A DNA stretch of 64,000 nt, taken from the NCBI GenBank assembly GCA_947396885.1, contig OX377206.1, forward strand, positions 83,697,960-83,761,959. Reading direction: 5' to 3'. Positions 13,976 to 27,570 of this stretch are shown here, piece by piece. Every line of letters starts with the position of its first letter. The first letter of the stretch is position 1. Below the pieces are notes generated by a model. The model made no database searches. It saw only the letters and a list, made by a program, of their open reading frames with translations, and was not told the DNA's origin. The position numbers and the translations under genes are program-made. Source of the DNA: Heligmosomoides polygyrus polygyrus. Lineage: Eukaryota > Nematoda > Chromadorea > Rhabditida > Heligmosomidae.

Positions 13976-16199
13976 TGGAGCTTATCCATTTCAAAGCCAG
14001 CATAAATATGTACAAAAGGCAACGGTAGCGGTAGGAGACAATTTCTAGGCGTACACCTCCCACACAATTACTTCATGCGAGCCCTCGATTGACTAGTCAG
14101 TGCTTCATCATTCCCGGACAAGCCGGCTACAAATTGAGCTGTCCCATGTGGGTGCGATGTCTGACCGCCGTAGTCGCGATTTGAAGCAGAAATCATTTCA
14201 TGATGCATGGTCCCTGGGGTCATTGGGCGTCATTCGCCGATTGCGCCATGTCCACTCGGATATGGAAGACGCTTAAATTGAACGCTTGTTAAGTAAGAGA
14301 GCGAAAAGAACGAGAAACGAGAGAGAACTTCTTGCATTGGTTAAGCATCAATAGTTCTATATTGTAAGCTAAAATTGAAGAGAAAATTGGGTCTATCCCA
14401 GTGGGGAGGGGGGTGTCCACTTTGACAATTGGACAACGGTAGCAACACTGAAAACAGACTAGTTTACAAAGACTATACCCTGAGCTGACCGAGAAGAAAA
14501 CATTTCATTGAAATTTCTTAGCAAGGAGATGCCACATTGTTAGCATTCGTTTCGCTTTTCCAGCATTGCCCCCCCTCCCGACTAGGATAAATGTGGAACA
14601 CTTTAATAGGGAAAAGTTGTGCTCCTCCACTTGACCGCTTACCTTGCTCATAGGTTCTAGGCGGAGAATGACGTTCAATCTGAATTTCTAAACTCGGCGC
14701 AATTTTAAACTGCAACAAAAATAGAAAAGAATGCCGAAGAAACGCCTAAAGGCAAAAATAAGACGCACCTAATGATCGTCGCAATTTATTCACAGTCTCA
14801 AAGATGGTCAGATGGTCTCAGATGGTTACTATTTATAAAATTGATTTACTGGACCTCGGATCTGCAAATGGTGTATGGCTTAGCATTCTCGCCAAACTTT
14901 GACTTAGTTTCAGATGCTTCATGCCATCAGAAGTTATATGCAATTCATCAGCACGGTGATTCATCGTAGCAGGAAATATTGAATTTTAACGACAAAATCA
15001 GATTTTCTTAAGAATTAAATAAATGCTTCAAGTTTCTGATGCACGAGAGCCACGCACGAATAAGGCGATGAATCGGTGAAAAAAAATCGTCATTAAATCG
15101 AACGCAAAATCTGAGCAACCATAAAACTTAAACGGAAGCAAGAGATGAGCCTGTCCTATAAGTTGTCGATGCTGTACATACAGAAGATATTTTGGACAAG
15201 TGAGGAAGCCGAGCATTTTAGAGGGGAAGAAACTTAGCAGAAATAACTTTATAAAGTAGTGGAGCTCAGCTAGAGGCAGAATGTGGTCACCAGGGTGAAG
15301 CTTTCGAGTTCCTAGAGCAATGCAGGGAGTCCACACATATTAGTTTCCAGGTTTCTGCAATGACATGAAAATAACCTACATGAATGGTATAAATGCATTT
15401 GATGATAGCTGGCAAGGATGGGAAATTCTTCATTTTTCAAGAGATAAATTCAAACGCAGATGTCCGAGGCGATAACACGACCACGGCGCATCAGAATCAA
15501 ATGCCGATGCTTCTCTATTCAAACGCTATGGATTTATCTTCGATCGGCAAGCAAATCCAAAGGCCGCCGTTGGCTGGAGACCTGAAGAACACGAATCGGG
15601 TACGTACAGTGGAAAGTCCAGCGTGCCCCTCACTCCGCCATCAGACATCAACAAGAAGTGGCACGGCTTCGTCGCTCGTAATCACACCTCTCTCCATCGG
15701 ACAGCAATTCTAGTGTGGTTCCGCAACGGTCGGTCGCTGTCCGTATAACAGAAGGCTCAGAGCTACTAGTTAGCCTGAGCTAATAGATTTATTATGGACG
15801 AACAACATCATGCAGGTCCACGAGCGGATCTGACCAGCTAGCGCTGCGATTGTTTTCATGTTCAGCCACGTACGGTTTCGACAGACGAACGCATACATAT
15901 CAGATCAGTTGCGCGACGCGATACTGTACAACGCACGCTGGTGAATATGGAAGTTGCTGGAGTGCGAAGCGAAGGCACCGACAGCATTGTTTGCAGAAGG
16001 CTGAGGGAGAGGTGTAACCATGAAGAGCTGTGATGAAGAGGTTTTCGTCTGGGTAGCATCCATCGTCTGTAGGTCAGAACTAGCTGAAAAAGGAAAGCAG
16101 GGGAGATGGAATCGTAACCTCAAGTGTTGAGGTCAGCGGGTTTCAGGTTGAGCAAATAGTATGTAACAGGCGGTGGCAGCAGGCGCCGATTACCAAAAC

Positions 16200-16570
16200 G
16201 GGCAAACAGAACGCAACGCGGCGAGGATGCAGGAGGATGTGAACCCGACTGTCCACATGCATAATCCGTCCACAAATACAGGGTCACATCGATCTCTCCT
16301 CATATCCGTCCATCAGTGTCCAGCAGCACAGCAGCCAACTTCAGATGATCTCTCCCCCCGGTTGACGAAGTCCGACTCGCTCTCAGATCCCGGCTAGGAT
16401 CCACACCTCGCCTCGTCTCACGAACGCCAACGCGCTCGCACAGCACTCACAGACGCCTCCTGCCTGCCAGCCAGCTAGCTAGCCCGTCCAGCAGTCTAGT
16501 CGTGCCAGTCAGCTGGGAGAAGGAATCGCCGGCGGAAATGCCCGGCTATCGCGGGACCAGATGACGTCGC
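16200..16570. promoter_or_regulatory. GC-rich island 2
   Basis: GC-rich with frames on both strands. On the minus strand a strong acceptor (CTTTCCTTTTTCAG) near 16091 is followed by an ATG at about 16064, which would suit a 5' exon in the island and a second exon downstream. No product recognised. Confidence 0.3.
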
Positions 16571-16619
16571 ACCGAGGGAACAGCCACACCTCCAGATGAA
16601 GTCCTGACTTTTAGTTTCT

Positions 16620-17330
16620 CTGACGAAAAAGTCAGCGAGGTGAAAAGCTGAAAACGTCTGGCAAAGTGCAGATTGGGAGCGCTGTAGTCGGTGGAGTCGG
16701 CTACGATAGCTCCTGATGATGTTCAGTGGTGGAAATATCCTCGATCTCTCAGCTAAATGAGTTTTAACGTTGACGTTTTGAATTCAAGCTCAGCTATAAA
16801 CACTAGAGAAATTGAACATTCATCATTCTCTGCTTTACAAGAATATATGAACCAAAAAGTCTGACACCGTTCTGCCAGCGTCATTCTAGAGCCGCCAGAC
16901 TCTAGCTATGAACGTCATAAAGGTTCACAAGCACTTCATTAGGGATCTGTGACATGTAGATATAGTCCTAGCGTTAGCTTCTGAGATAAGGAAAGTTGGA
17001 AGGTCAAAAACCTAAAAGTGTTTCGGCAAAGTGCAGGATGGACGACGGATGCGAGTGTCCCTGATGATGTTCAGTGCTGGAAATATCGTCGACGACTTAG
17101 CCAAATGAGGTTCTACATTGAAATTCTGAGATCCAGTTCAACTGCAGGTATCGTATCCAAAAATGTCCAACAATATCAGATACGGCGAACGACCTAGCTG
17201 CCAGCGTAGTTCCAGCGTCCGTGTCAGAATCCGAGCAGGTCACAAAGGTTCAGTTCACAAGCGCTCCTTTAGTAATCTATGACCACAAAGCTGCTCAAGT
17301 ATGACTCTGAATTTAAACAAGTAGAAATAA
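16620..17330. repeat. Old tandem duplication, about 360-nt unit
   Basis: The order of GGCAAAGTGCAG, CCTGATGATGTTCAGTG, GGAAATAT and TTCACAAGC is repeated about 365 nt further on with many changes. Confidence 0.6.
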
Positions 17331-18203
17331 CCTTCCCGTCCATCCACCTATACCGCTTCGCTCACTGCGGAATTCACTTCAACTGTGATGAACAAGACGG
17401 CTCCGTCGCTGTGATGTCTCCGTATTAAGCCCTATTTTGTGCTACTTCCTTAATGAATAAATAGCTCGGTGCTTTGTCTAGATACATGCGGAGAAAATTT
17501 AGATCACCAATATGTATAGTTAATTTCTAAAAGTTTGTGATTTTAGCCACCTTTTGCTGCAGGAGACGAGCTAGGCTTTGACTGACGGACGATGAGTTTT
17601 GTGGTTTGAATCTCGAGATTAAATCCACTTCAAATTCCCTTTAGACTATAGGGCTAGGTTAGAAACAAATATTTTGAGAATCTAGTATGAGTGGCTCGAT
17701 TTGGACTTGCTTCACTTGCGGTTAAAAGCTCGGAAATAAGCCATAAGAAGTAAAAGAGGTTTAGCGGAAACCACTGAATTTTCAGAAAACGTTTCCCGAT
17801 AGTCTGAAAACCTTATACATATTCAAAACTAAATTAATACAGGGTTTTACTGGCGAAATGAAACTAAATGAAATCATACCTCCTAATCTCTATTTTGTTC
17901 AGGTTTAATTGTTTTGAACTTTAGTCTAGATAGTGTTGTCTGTCTTTAACAGTGCGCACTTCAGGTGCAGTAATAAATAAATAAATAAATATCTTTTTCC
18001 CGCAAGAATGGAGATGAAAAGACAGCTATGACGATTTGAAAGCTTTAGTAAAAGCCGTTTCGGTCAGTCAAGTGGTCGCGTCTTTCGAAAACGGTTCACC
18101 CATCATGAAGTCGAAGATCGCTTTCTGCCCATCGGTAGGATAACCCCTTTCCTTTCATGTCCCGTGTGTGTTCATAGTCGACGTTACTCATCTGAGGCAG
18201 ATC

Positions 18204-18344
18204 CCCTTCGGAGTTCGAATATCACAATTCTTTCCTACAAAGCAAATCCTCCCTTCGGAGTTCGAATATCACAATTCTTTCCTACAAAGCAAATCCTCCC
18301 TTCGGAGTTCGAATATCACAATTCTTTCCTACAAACCAAAACCT
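18204..18344. repeat. 47-bp tandem repeat, three copies
   Basis: Units begin CCCTTCGGAGTTCGAATATC at spacing 47 nt (start points 18207, 18254 and 18301 for TTCGGAG). The copies are near-identical. 47 is not a multiple of 3, so it is not a coding repeat. Confidence 0.9.
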
Positions 18345-19354
18345 TAAAGGTGAAAAGGCTATGCAGACGCGATCGCAGTTTAAAAAAATATTTTTCACGA
18401 TGAGTAGTCAATGCGGTCAACGATGAGACATTTTTCTGCTAAAAGAACCTGACTCAAAAGATGCTTATGAACGTTTTCACAGCCATTTTCCACCACCACC
18501 TGAGAATTTTAGCTAGTTAAGTTCCACTAACGAACATCGGAACTATCCTACAACCTTAGAGGCAACCATTCAAGGGCAATTGTGTCCTCACTCCAGTGCA
18601 ACATCATCCTGTTTCCTGAATACATCCGCAAAGTGCTGACATCATGAAGCGGCCGTTCGGAGAAGCCTTCAGAAACATTGAGCTGAATCTATAGTGAGAC
18701 CTGTGCTCCCTAGCGACCAAGACAGATCCTGGAAATCCTATCGAAACGACATAGAAAAGAAACGCGTCAGTGTTTCGAGGGTCTGGAATGACTTCCCCAT
18801 GTGCTCGTGGATAACCCCACTTCGACATAATTACACTCGTACGAAGTTGCTTCGTTCGAGAGCCGCTCGAACATCAGAATCTAAACCTCTCACTCTCTAT
18901 TACAAAACAACGCATTCCTGTCACGTGACACACTCTCAAAGAATCGCAGAAGCCTCCTTGCTCATAAACGGCCCCCCGTCTGAGAGAGTTGCACTTTTGA
19001 ACGGAATTGATCGCGACCATTTATAGGCCCGCCGCGGTCGTGGCGGCGGCGGCGTCGACGTCGGTTAGAAGCACTGCCAATCAAGCGATTCTTGATGGCC
19101 GAACGCATCGAAGAAGAAGCAGAACGCTTCGGCACTTGACTGGGCTGCTTACGCTTAGGCTCAGCTACTTCTAGCTGCAACGTTGCGCTTTACAAGCTGA
19201 GCTTAACTCTGGAATTCTCTCATTTTTCCTAATACCTTACTCAAACTGGAATCTGTAGGTTAAAAGTTATTTTTCAAACAAAAAAATATCCAACAAAAAT
19301 ATTCTCTTCAAACGTGAACTTTACAATTCATTTAAGGGACCTCATAAGTTTTCC

Positions 19355-19630
19355 ATAAAGGACAAGGACAAAGGAAGGCGTTACTCAATGGGATGCGCCA
19401 CGCATTCTACTTCTACGGGATATGGTGGAGGCAATTTGAATGCTATATAATAAATTGCGGTGGCCAGATGAACAAGTCAGCGGTTTGTCCCTGCCAGACA
19501 AGTCTGGTACCGATTCACCAACCCGGAGGCATCGAAGGCTTGGTTGGCCTGGGCGGGAAATCCGAACCAGATACCCGGTATCAGGTGCACGCGGGAGCCA
19601 GCACCTCCTTCGACTGCGTTACACAAGCCC
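19355..19630 (-). repeat. SINE family 1
   Basis: Near-complete copy, with the tail at the low-coordinate end and the tRNA-like head at the high end; about 20 nt are missing in the body near 19450. Confidence 0.85.
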
Positions 19631-20365
19631 AAGTTTTCCATAGACTCTTCAACAACTGGTTTCGTTCACAGACTTGTCCTAAGCAAGAAACCTCCGGTTC
19701 ACTACCCAATAATTTATTTATTTTTTAAACTTTTCAATCAATTTATTCTTCTTTCTCAAATCTTAGAAATTCCCTGTTCATAGCACCCTCCTGCGAATAA
19801 TTTTTGATCTGATATAAACAGATTTCCTAACTGGTTCTTCTGTGCTACCGCTCCTTGCCCTACTTGATGATCCTTCGGGAGTAGTGGTAGCTGTTCATTG
19901 TCCTCAATGTCTCGCTTAGAGCTAAGAAATGGAACAAGAGTTCATTAGTGTTCTTGTCATAGTAGTTAACCAAGATTGTTACCCAGTTTCTGTTCGGATT
20001 ACGTTTTGGCGAGTTTCGCCTTCTTCGGATGCTAGAATGGTCGGAAAGATCTACAGCATTACTGCTCAAACATCATTTCAAAGTCTATGACACTAACCTC
20101 AACGTAAACGAAGACATGACCGACACCGCGGTTTTAAATGGACGACTAACCTTTGAGGTGGATACCGAAGTGGACCAGCAAACATCCGCAAACGGACGTG
20201 GACGTGGTTGAATGAGCTTCAGCCCCGAGACCACCCGACTATCCCGGAAACAGGATATTGCTTTCGTTTAAAGCCTAGATTTCATTCCACATATCTTCCA
20301 GTTTCTTTTAACTTTTCGTAAAGTTCTCCATAAGAAAAGCATATCCTCGGGAACATAGGCTTATC

Positions 20366-20653
20366 CTACGTCCTCCATAGTGGATCGGAAATGGCTGAGA
20401 ATCTGAACGGACGTCCAATAGTCCGTATTCTACCGTGATGACTCTTGCGGTGACAACCGAACAACAACCGACGTTCCCGCGATCGTGTTCTCAAACAGCC
20501 CGGCGAGGAAGGAGTGCACTCGGCGCCGTCGCCTTCTACGGGAATAAGCCCGTTGAAGATAACAAACAAGGAAAACAGCCGCAAGATGATCAGGGCAGTA
20601 GAAGTGACGGGCAGATGATGCTGAACTATGTAGGCGTCATCACCTCCTAGTCA
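20366..20653 (-). CDS. Possible small secreted peptide exon
   Basis: The minus-strand frame, open from about 20653 to TAG at 20366, contains a signal-peptide-like stretch (LRLFSLFVIFNGLIPVEG). It is followed by a short region with three cysteines and dibasic sites (ECTPSSPGCLRTRSRERR). That layout resembles a peptide precursor, but no family was recognised. There is no in-frame ATG near the hydrophobic stretch, so an upstream exon or chance must be assumed. It lies in a GC-rich island where long chance frames are expected. Confidence 0.2.
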
Positions 20654-21130
20654 GAAGTGCGGAATTTCTGTCCTGGCAACGCGACGAACATGTATACGGG
20701 AACACAGTGAGGCGCGGCACACGATACGCCATGTTTAGAAATGATGGAGCAGCGACATTTAACCATTGTCGAATCGACACGCTATTCTCTCTCGCTTCTG
20801 ACGTCTTGTAGGGCCGCAGCAGCACACGCATGACAAAGCTCGGACCGTACTATCGGCAGAACCCGGCACGACGACGACGCGCGCGCCCGATGCAATTGTC
20901 AGTAGTATGTCGTATGTGGCGCGCCTCAAAATTACTCATCTCTCGAAACCCCGGGACCGTATTGAGAGGGGCAGCCTCCCGCCTGCCACTCTGCAGCCTC
21001 CCGTTCACCAAGGAGTACGGGGACCAGGGCGATTTTTCAGGGGGACAGCTGTCGCGAACGAACTGAAGGTGGTGAGTACGGATGCAGATGTGCTACTCTC
21101 GGAGCCGATCGCCGATTGGAAAGGCGCCGT
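20420..21130. promoter_or_regulatory. GC-rich island 3
   Basis: GC- and CpG-rich sequence overlapping the possible secreted-peptide exon at 20366-20653. Includes CGACGACGACGCGCGCGC near 20870. Confidence 0.3.
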
Positions 21131-23224
21131 AAGTAGGCCACGTTTTGAAGACATTTCATATTCCACTCGGGGGAAGCATTTCACTCACAATTCATTTTGA
21201 CGAGGACGATAAATAACTCAACTTCACTTTTTAACCTGTTGAAGTTGGAACATAAAACGTTTTCCTGAATCTTCCATTTAAAATGATAGTTTGCGGCTAA
21301 CTGTATTTTTAAATGAATTTAGATATCTACTGGAAATTTTAGCAAAGGATTTCCTTTAAAAATTGGCTAAAAAACGCACAGAACCTTGCGTGTACACCTG
21401 ACTAGTACAGATAAGTGAATTAATGTACATTTTCTGCGTAGACGTGGTCGCTCTCAATGGAGTCAAATGTAAAGGCGAAAGGTATGGAAACATTGGGAGG
21501 AGAGCGTCCTACTGGGGGGGGGGGCGGGCATTTCGTTCTGTCATTTTGACGACGACGGTAAATTTGAAATTGAGCTATTCCATTGCGGCTACATACTGTG
21601 ATCTGGGCTACTAGAGAATCTTTCTATGCAATTTACTAGCCGATATGGGCTACCCTGTTTATATCTGTTTTGCTTTTCTAGTAGTGTGCTCCCCCATCCG
21701 ACTAGGATAGACCCGACATTTCAGGCCTGTCCTCTAAGGAAACGAAATAGTTATCGAAGGACAGAGAGCGAACTGGATCCGTCAATGTACTAACAGGAAA
21801 ATATTTTCCATTCCGCTCAGAAAGGGCAAATCAGCATATCAGAATTAATGAGCAGTCACATGGATCGTTCCTTTCTCAGCGTGACATGAAAATGAATCAC
21901 ATGAGAAGCTTTTGTAGCTGTTTGAAACGAACCTGTTCACGACCTCTACCCCCAGGAATGGGAGAAATGAAAAAATGAAAGCCTCGACTGGGTGTGTACG
22001 CAGCTAATGTATGCAGGCAACGGAAAAAGCTTTGATAATTACAGTAAAACTGCACTGAAAGTATGAAAGCACTTTATTCAATAAAAACTGTTACGGATAA
22101 AAAATCGTAACAGGATAGCAACAAGTGCGCTACTGTTGACACATACACCCTTTGTCGGGCTTTATGTCTAAGCAAACCCTCCTATTTATTGAAATTCAAG
22201 GATGGACAGATTCTGTACCAGAATGACCATTTTGTACGTCTGCAAGCGTCGAAGTGGACGAAAGTTCAAAAAGGGTCATATCGTTCATAAAATTTGTCTA
22301 AAATCTACGGCTTCTCGCGCAATTTAGTAACACCTCGGTATTTAAACTGAACTAGTGCTGCCATACCAACCCCAGAAGGCATGGAGAGAAAACATTGACT
22401 AAAATTAATTTGAACCCCGTTGGATCAAAGGAAAGTTTATCCTTATCTCTAACTCAGCTCTATCACTTGCACCAAGTTCAGGCCTATGAAGAAGGCGAGG
22501 GGGTCGAAAATCTTAGGCCTTTTAACAAAGATCTAATATCGCAGCCTCGAAGGCACAGAGAAATAGCGCTCACTACAGTTTGTCCAAAATATTTAAAAAT
22601 GAAATATTTGGGCATGGAAACATTAATTTGTAAAAGGACATCTAGTGCTAAGGAAACTGCAAATGAGCTTAATCTGTCAATTATAGGAAAGGTACATGGT
22701 AGATCCCATCTCTAGGCAGGCAGCGTGAAGGGCCTTACCCATGGGTATTCAACTTGGGCTACATACACAGTACTACATGCGTGACTAGCGTTTGGCAGTG
22801 AGCCATGAATTTAGTGCTGCACTGGGCTGGGTGTGGCAGCCTTTCGATGTAAAAATCAGAAAATGAAATAGCGTGCTCTACTCTAGACCTAAGGCTGTGC
22901 ATATCGATAAGGAAGAACATTTTAGCGCAAGTTTAGACGGGTGTTCTTCCTTACTGACTTCCTTCATAACATTCGGAGAATTCGCTCAAGAACCTTCGGA
23001 CTAAAGATGCTGAATATGCTTAGACATCCTCTTTTCTGCGGCTAGGATAAAGCTGTCAGAAATGGAAGAATTAGAAGCTGAACCCCTTCCCCAGACTTGC
23101 ACCAAACTCCCTTAGTTGTAGAGGAAGTGCCGCGGAAGCAGAACCAAGTCGCCCACTGTCCCATGGATATCAAAGGGACACCTCTTGTCGATCGGTGACG
23201 TCTTTCACACTCACCTTAGAGGCT

Positions 23225-23720
23225 GTTTACCTCATCAGCTGTGCGGCGAGGCTACTCTGAAGCGCCACGCGCGAGACACTGACCAGAACGAGTCAGGGGT
23301 GAGTGATAAGCGGCGACGGTGGCCCGGGATGAAGCCGGGATTAATTGAGAGAAAGTTGGAGGCCGACGTGCCCTTTCGGAGTGACCGATGACCGGTCCAG
23401 ATTGCGCAATATGCAAATGCCTCGAGCGGCGGCGACGGCAGCGGCGCCGACGTCGGCGTCGTCGGGCGGCCGGACGGCCGGCCAGCCGACGACGGCCAGC
23501 GCGCTGCCTGGAGAGAGCACGAGCCTACGAGCGAGTGGTCAGTCAGGCGAGACGACGTCGGCTCGCCGAGGAGACGGAGACCGAGAGAGAACGGCTGGCA
23601 GCTAGCCAGTACCACCAATTAGTAGCTGCCCCGTTCAAGCAGTAGCCGCGGCGGCAGTGCCAGAGCCGGCGGCAATCGTCCGTCGTCGCAGTTCGCCCCT
23701 CAATACGCGAACGAGCACAA
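23225..23720. promoter_or_regulatory. GC-rich island 4
   Basis: Very GC-rich core (GCGGCGGCGACGGCAGCGGC region near 23430-23490). Frames on both strands are Arg/Ala/Pro-rich and look like composition artefacts. Confidence 0.3.
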
Positions 23721-24070
23721 TCCCGCGTTCGAAATGCTCACACACGCACGTCCCGGATAGTCCATGAACGACATATTGGCATCGGTCCGTACAAGGCGAC
23801 GAAAAGGACGATGGGCTGTTTTTGGGCAGCGCCGAGAGCGTGATGAGCAAGGTGATTCTGGCTACGATTTCTCGGGACAGAGGACAAGGAAGAGGGGAAG
23901 GTCGGGCTCTACTCTAGTCAGAGGGAGGGGTGGGGCATTGCTCGTGAGTAGTACTACATTGTTACTCCTCTGCACAGTTGCTTCTGTATAACTAGCTGAG
24001 AACCGCTCACTTATCCAGATGTATTAGGTTCATAGTGTTATCCAAAAAGCTCACAATTTTGTCAAAAATA

Positions 24071-24347
24071 TAAAGATAAAGGACGGCGTTACTCATCCCT
24101 TTTTGGGATGCGCCACGCATTCTACTTCTACAGAATTTCGTGGAGGCGATTTGAATGCGTATTTGGCCGTACTGACTCGCTGTGGTCAGCCATGGACAAG
24201 TCATCGCCCTATTCTCTAAGACAAGTCTAGTGCCAATTCACCCACCCCAGAGGGATGGAAGGCTTAGCTGGCCTGGGCGGGAACCAGTAACCTGCTATCA
24301 AGTGCAGGCGACAGCCGGCACCTCATCCGACTGCGCTACACATGCCC
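24071..24347 (-). repeat. SINE family 1
   Basis: Near-complete copy from AAGATAAAGGACGGCG to the head ending in CATGCCC. Confidence 0.85.
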
Positions 24348-24605
24348 TCTACAATTCCGAGTGGAGTTCGTTAGCGTTAGTTATTTGAAGCTAGATATTT
24401 TCTCTGGTCGTTACTATCTGCCTTTGGTTCGTTATCATAGGCCTATATCAGGTGCAGTAATGAACGATTAAATAAATAAAACACTGTGCCATCTCCTGGC
24501 TAGAAAACTGCGAAAAAGTCCACTCGTAGGCTAGTTCAAGCTGCTATGTTTGTAGAATAGGTTGCTTCCAGTTTTGCCGCCGTTTTCGTTGAGCCCGTTA
24601 AGTCA

Positions 24606-24692
24606 GAATGGAGTGCCCCACCTAAATTGGGATCGATCCCCAGACCTTTCAACTGACTGTACCTACTCGCTAACCAGTAATATCGTCTTCAA
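24606..24692 (-). repeat. tRNA-like sequence, third type
   Basis: The minus strand has an A-box-like GGTTAGCGAGTAGGTA and a B box GGATCGATCCC at the normal spacing. Stems are incomplete, so I read it as a tRNA-derived relic. Confidence 0.3.
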
Positions 24693-26427
24693 AAAGCGTC
24701 CAGATATAATTCGATGCTTGCATCGAAGCACCTGACGCATCGTATGGTGCGACTGAAATTGCCGGCCATCGGCTCGGCTGCTGCGTTGTAATTTCGCAGA
24801 AATTCGAGCAAATTTCGCGTTCGGTGATAGTTTAAAACTACGTCCATCCAGAACTAACTGCTGCTGTCCATCGCGATTTAGAACGCCGCGAACTCCCTCA
24901 GTTCAACTAGGCAGGGACGGATGGGCCAAATGCTCCAGCAACACCTTCCACAAGCATAACTATCCTCTTACTTTCAACACGAGCCCAGTCGAAGAGACGG
25001 AACTATTCGAAGTGTTTAGCAAGGGTCGCTTCAGTGTTGAATAATCCAAGCCAGCGCTCAGGTTCACTAGAAAGTAGGAAAGATGAAAGTCAGCGTAAAG
25101 AAGTCCAACCCTGGGATACGCCATGTATTCGACTTGTACAGGCTAATTGGGGGGTGGGAGCGAGTATTTAGTCTATTCAGCGTCTTTTAGCAGACAGAGC
25201 CGATGGTTGGCTTGGTATTTTACTGGCAGCAGACACTTCTGGCAGAGGATCGCCGACGCTGGAAGTATGGAAGGCCTGACACGAAGATATTCTATAGTGG
25301 TCCAATACAAAATCAACCCGTAGGCTACGCGCTCCCTTTTTATCCACTACTACGATTTGGACTCCAAACAAGCGTATAAATATAATATAAATAAATACAA
25401 TATAATATAAGTAAATAATTGTATAATATAATGTGTATATGGAAATGGAATGAATCAAATAATTCTATTCATGGATTATTTTTTAGCGGATACTTCAAAG
25501 CGTTATTGGCTTGTGTTAATGACTGAGAGTACTCCAGCTGATATCCAGAAGTTGATTTGTAGCATCTTCATTGTCGGTTCAAAAATCTGAGATCTTCCTG
25601 TTTCAGTATCATCCTCCCAAAGGAGTGGTCAAGGTGGTTGAAAGGGCGGTGTGGGGTCAGCCATAACATGCATAGTGATTCATCCCGTGTTTGCTGACGC
25701 CGTTGGAGGAAAGCAGGAAGAAATCCTTTTGCGTCACCCCGTCTTCTAGAAAGAATCACCACCAGGAAGCCAACCCAATCTTAGAAAATGTGTAGAACAC
25801 TGTTATAGACATGATAGAGGGGCTGGTAAAACTGGACGGGATTGAAATGTGTCACAAATTCTATTTCCAGGTGACGACTTGTCCAGTCGAATGGAAACTG
25901 TGTAGGCTATAGACGAGAAACTATTTAATCTTCAAACCTTGGGAGAATAGGCTTCCATTCACTCCATTGCTACACATAGAGAGGGTATGTTAGCCTGTGT
26001 TCAGAACTGGTCCACTCTCGCGGTTACAATTGACGCCGTGGGTTATGAGGATCGGAAACTTGCACCAATTCTGGACGCCATCGACGTCCCTTACTGCTCC
26101 TGGCTAACGGTCAGCTTCAGTATACGGAAATTGACTGGACTTTCGATACCATGGCGAATGACAATAGAATGGCATTTGTCGGCTGTCGGCTAAAGTAAAC
26201 GATGCGAACCAGAACCGCTACTTTGAATTCCAAGCTACTACGGACGATAACGCTTAAAATGGTTCGAGGAATAGAACGGAGAAGGAGCTTTACAAAATTC
26301 AGGCTGCTGACGCTTCACAGAACTACCCCAAAAGATGAGAAAAGGCTAAACCAGCCTATTGTTAGCAACCATGTTCGGATCTCAAAAAAATCTTTTACTT
26401 GTTAGAAAGCTTATTTTGAACTTAAAT

Positions 26428-26718
26428 AGGATAAGGATAAAGAACGGCGTTACTCAATCCCTTTTGGGATGCGCCACGCATTCTACTTTTATGGAATATC
26501 GTGGAGGCCACTTGAATGCGTATTTGGCCATACAATGACTTGCGGTGGCCAGCCGATGAATAAGTCAGCGCTCTATCCTCCCCAGACAAGTCTGGTACCA
26601 ATTCACCGACCCCGGAGGGATGGAGGGCTTGGTTGGCCTGGGCGGGAAATCCGAACCAGGAACCTGGTGTGGGGTGCACGCGACAGTCGCGCCTCCTCCG
26701 ACTGCGCTACACGCGCCC
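26428..26718 (-). repeat. SINE family 1, full length
   Basis: Well-preserved full-length copy of about 290 nt, from GGATAAGGATAAAG to ACACGCGCCC. It can serve as a reference for the family. Confidence 0.9.
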
Positions 26719-27074
26719 GGAACTTAAATAACTCTTCCGGAACTTCTTCCGGAACTTAAATATGTCTCTTTAAATATAGAGGCTGCGGACTGCACTAATT
26801 GTTAGTTTTGATACAGGCTAATCTTGTTCAGTGTTTAGATATGTAGAAGCTCCTTTTGAAAAATCAGGGAAAAAAGACCAACAATTATGCCAAACCAATC
26901 ACGAGAGGATACTCCTTGAAATTTTTCTACGTAGGATCCATATGTTGAACCTATACGTTCCACTCACTTTCTTAACGCTGATCCCCACCTCGGACTTCAG
27001 TGAATCTGAAGTTGCTGTTCTATCATGTGTAAAGGACTCTTCAGCAGAATTTAGTCCTAACCAAGGAGCCCTAA

Positions 27075-27285
27075 CGTGAATCGTGAATCTGAATGCACTC
27101 AGAACACCTCTGCGGAGCCTCCTCACGCTTTGCTTCCACTGCGCCTGATGTCCGGTCAGCGCGCCAACGGTCGCCGCGCTACGTGGCTCCGCGCTCGGCG
27201 CTCGGGAAACGAGCGTTCGCTTCTCGACGGCCAGTGGCCGGCGGAATGTTTTCAGATCGCCGCCGCAGCGGCACTCTCGAGCTGT

Positions 27286-27320
<35 letters not shown>

Positions 27321-27560
27321 TCGCCGTCGCACGCGACACTCGGCTCGTCGCGACGTCGCGTCGCCGCGCAGCGGCCGCGTCGTTCCAAGTGAAGGCGCGC
27401 GTGCTCGCCGCGTGCCGCGTTGTCCATTTCGCATGGTGTTGTGTTTCGGAACGCCTCCTTCGTCCGTCCGTAGTGGACGTCGGCCGATCGAGAATCGATG
27501 GCCGTCGCCGGCGCCTGGACATCCAGAAGGCTCGCGCTCTCTGCCCGCTTCTCCCTTCGC
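27075..27560. promoter_or_regulatory. GC-rich island 5
   Basis: GC-rich with the CGG repeat in its centre. It lies just upstream of the ATG at 27571 and could be a promoter or 5' UTR for that frame. Confidence 0.35.
27286..27320. repeat. CGG trinucleotide repeat, about 11 units
   Basis: Uninterrupted CGG units within a GC-rich island. It reads as poly-Arg, poly-Ala or poly-Gly on the plus strand and includes poly-Pro on the minus strand, which creates long chance frames. Confidence 0.95.
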
Positions 27561-27570
27561 TCTGCGTCTT

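Noticed and set aside
18204..18344. CRISPR-like array
   Set aside because: The 47-bp units are directly adjacent with no spacers and the genome is eukaryotic.
26899..27522. 207-codon minus-strand frame with a long proline run
   Set aside because: It crosses a GC-rich island and its CGG repeat; the proline run is the repeat read on the other strand. Composition explains the missing stops.
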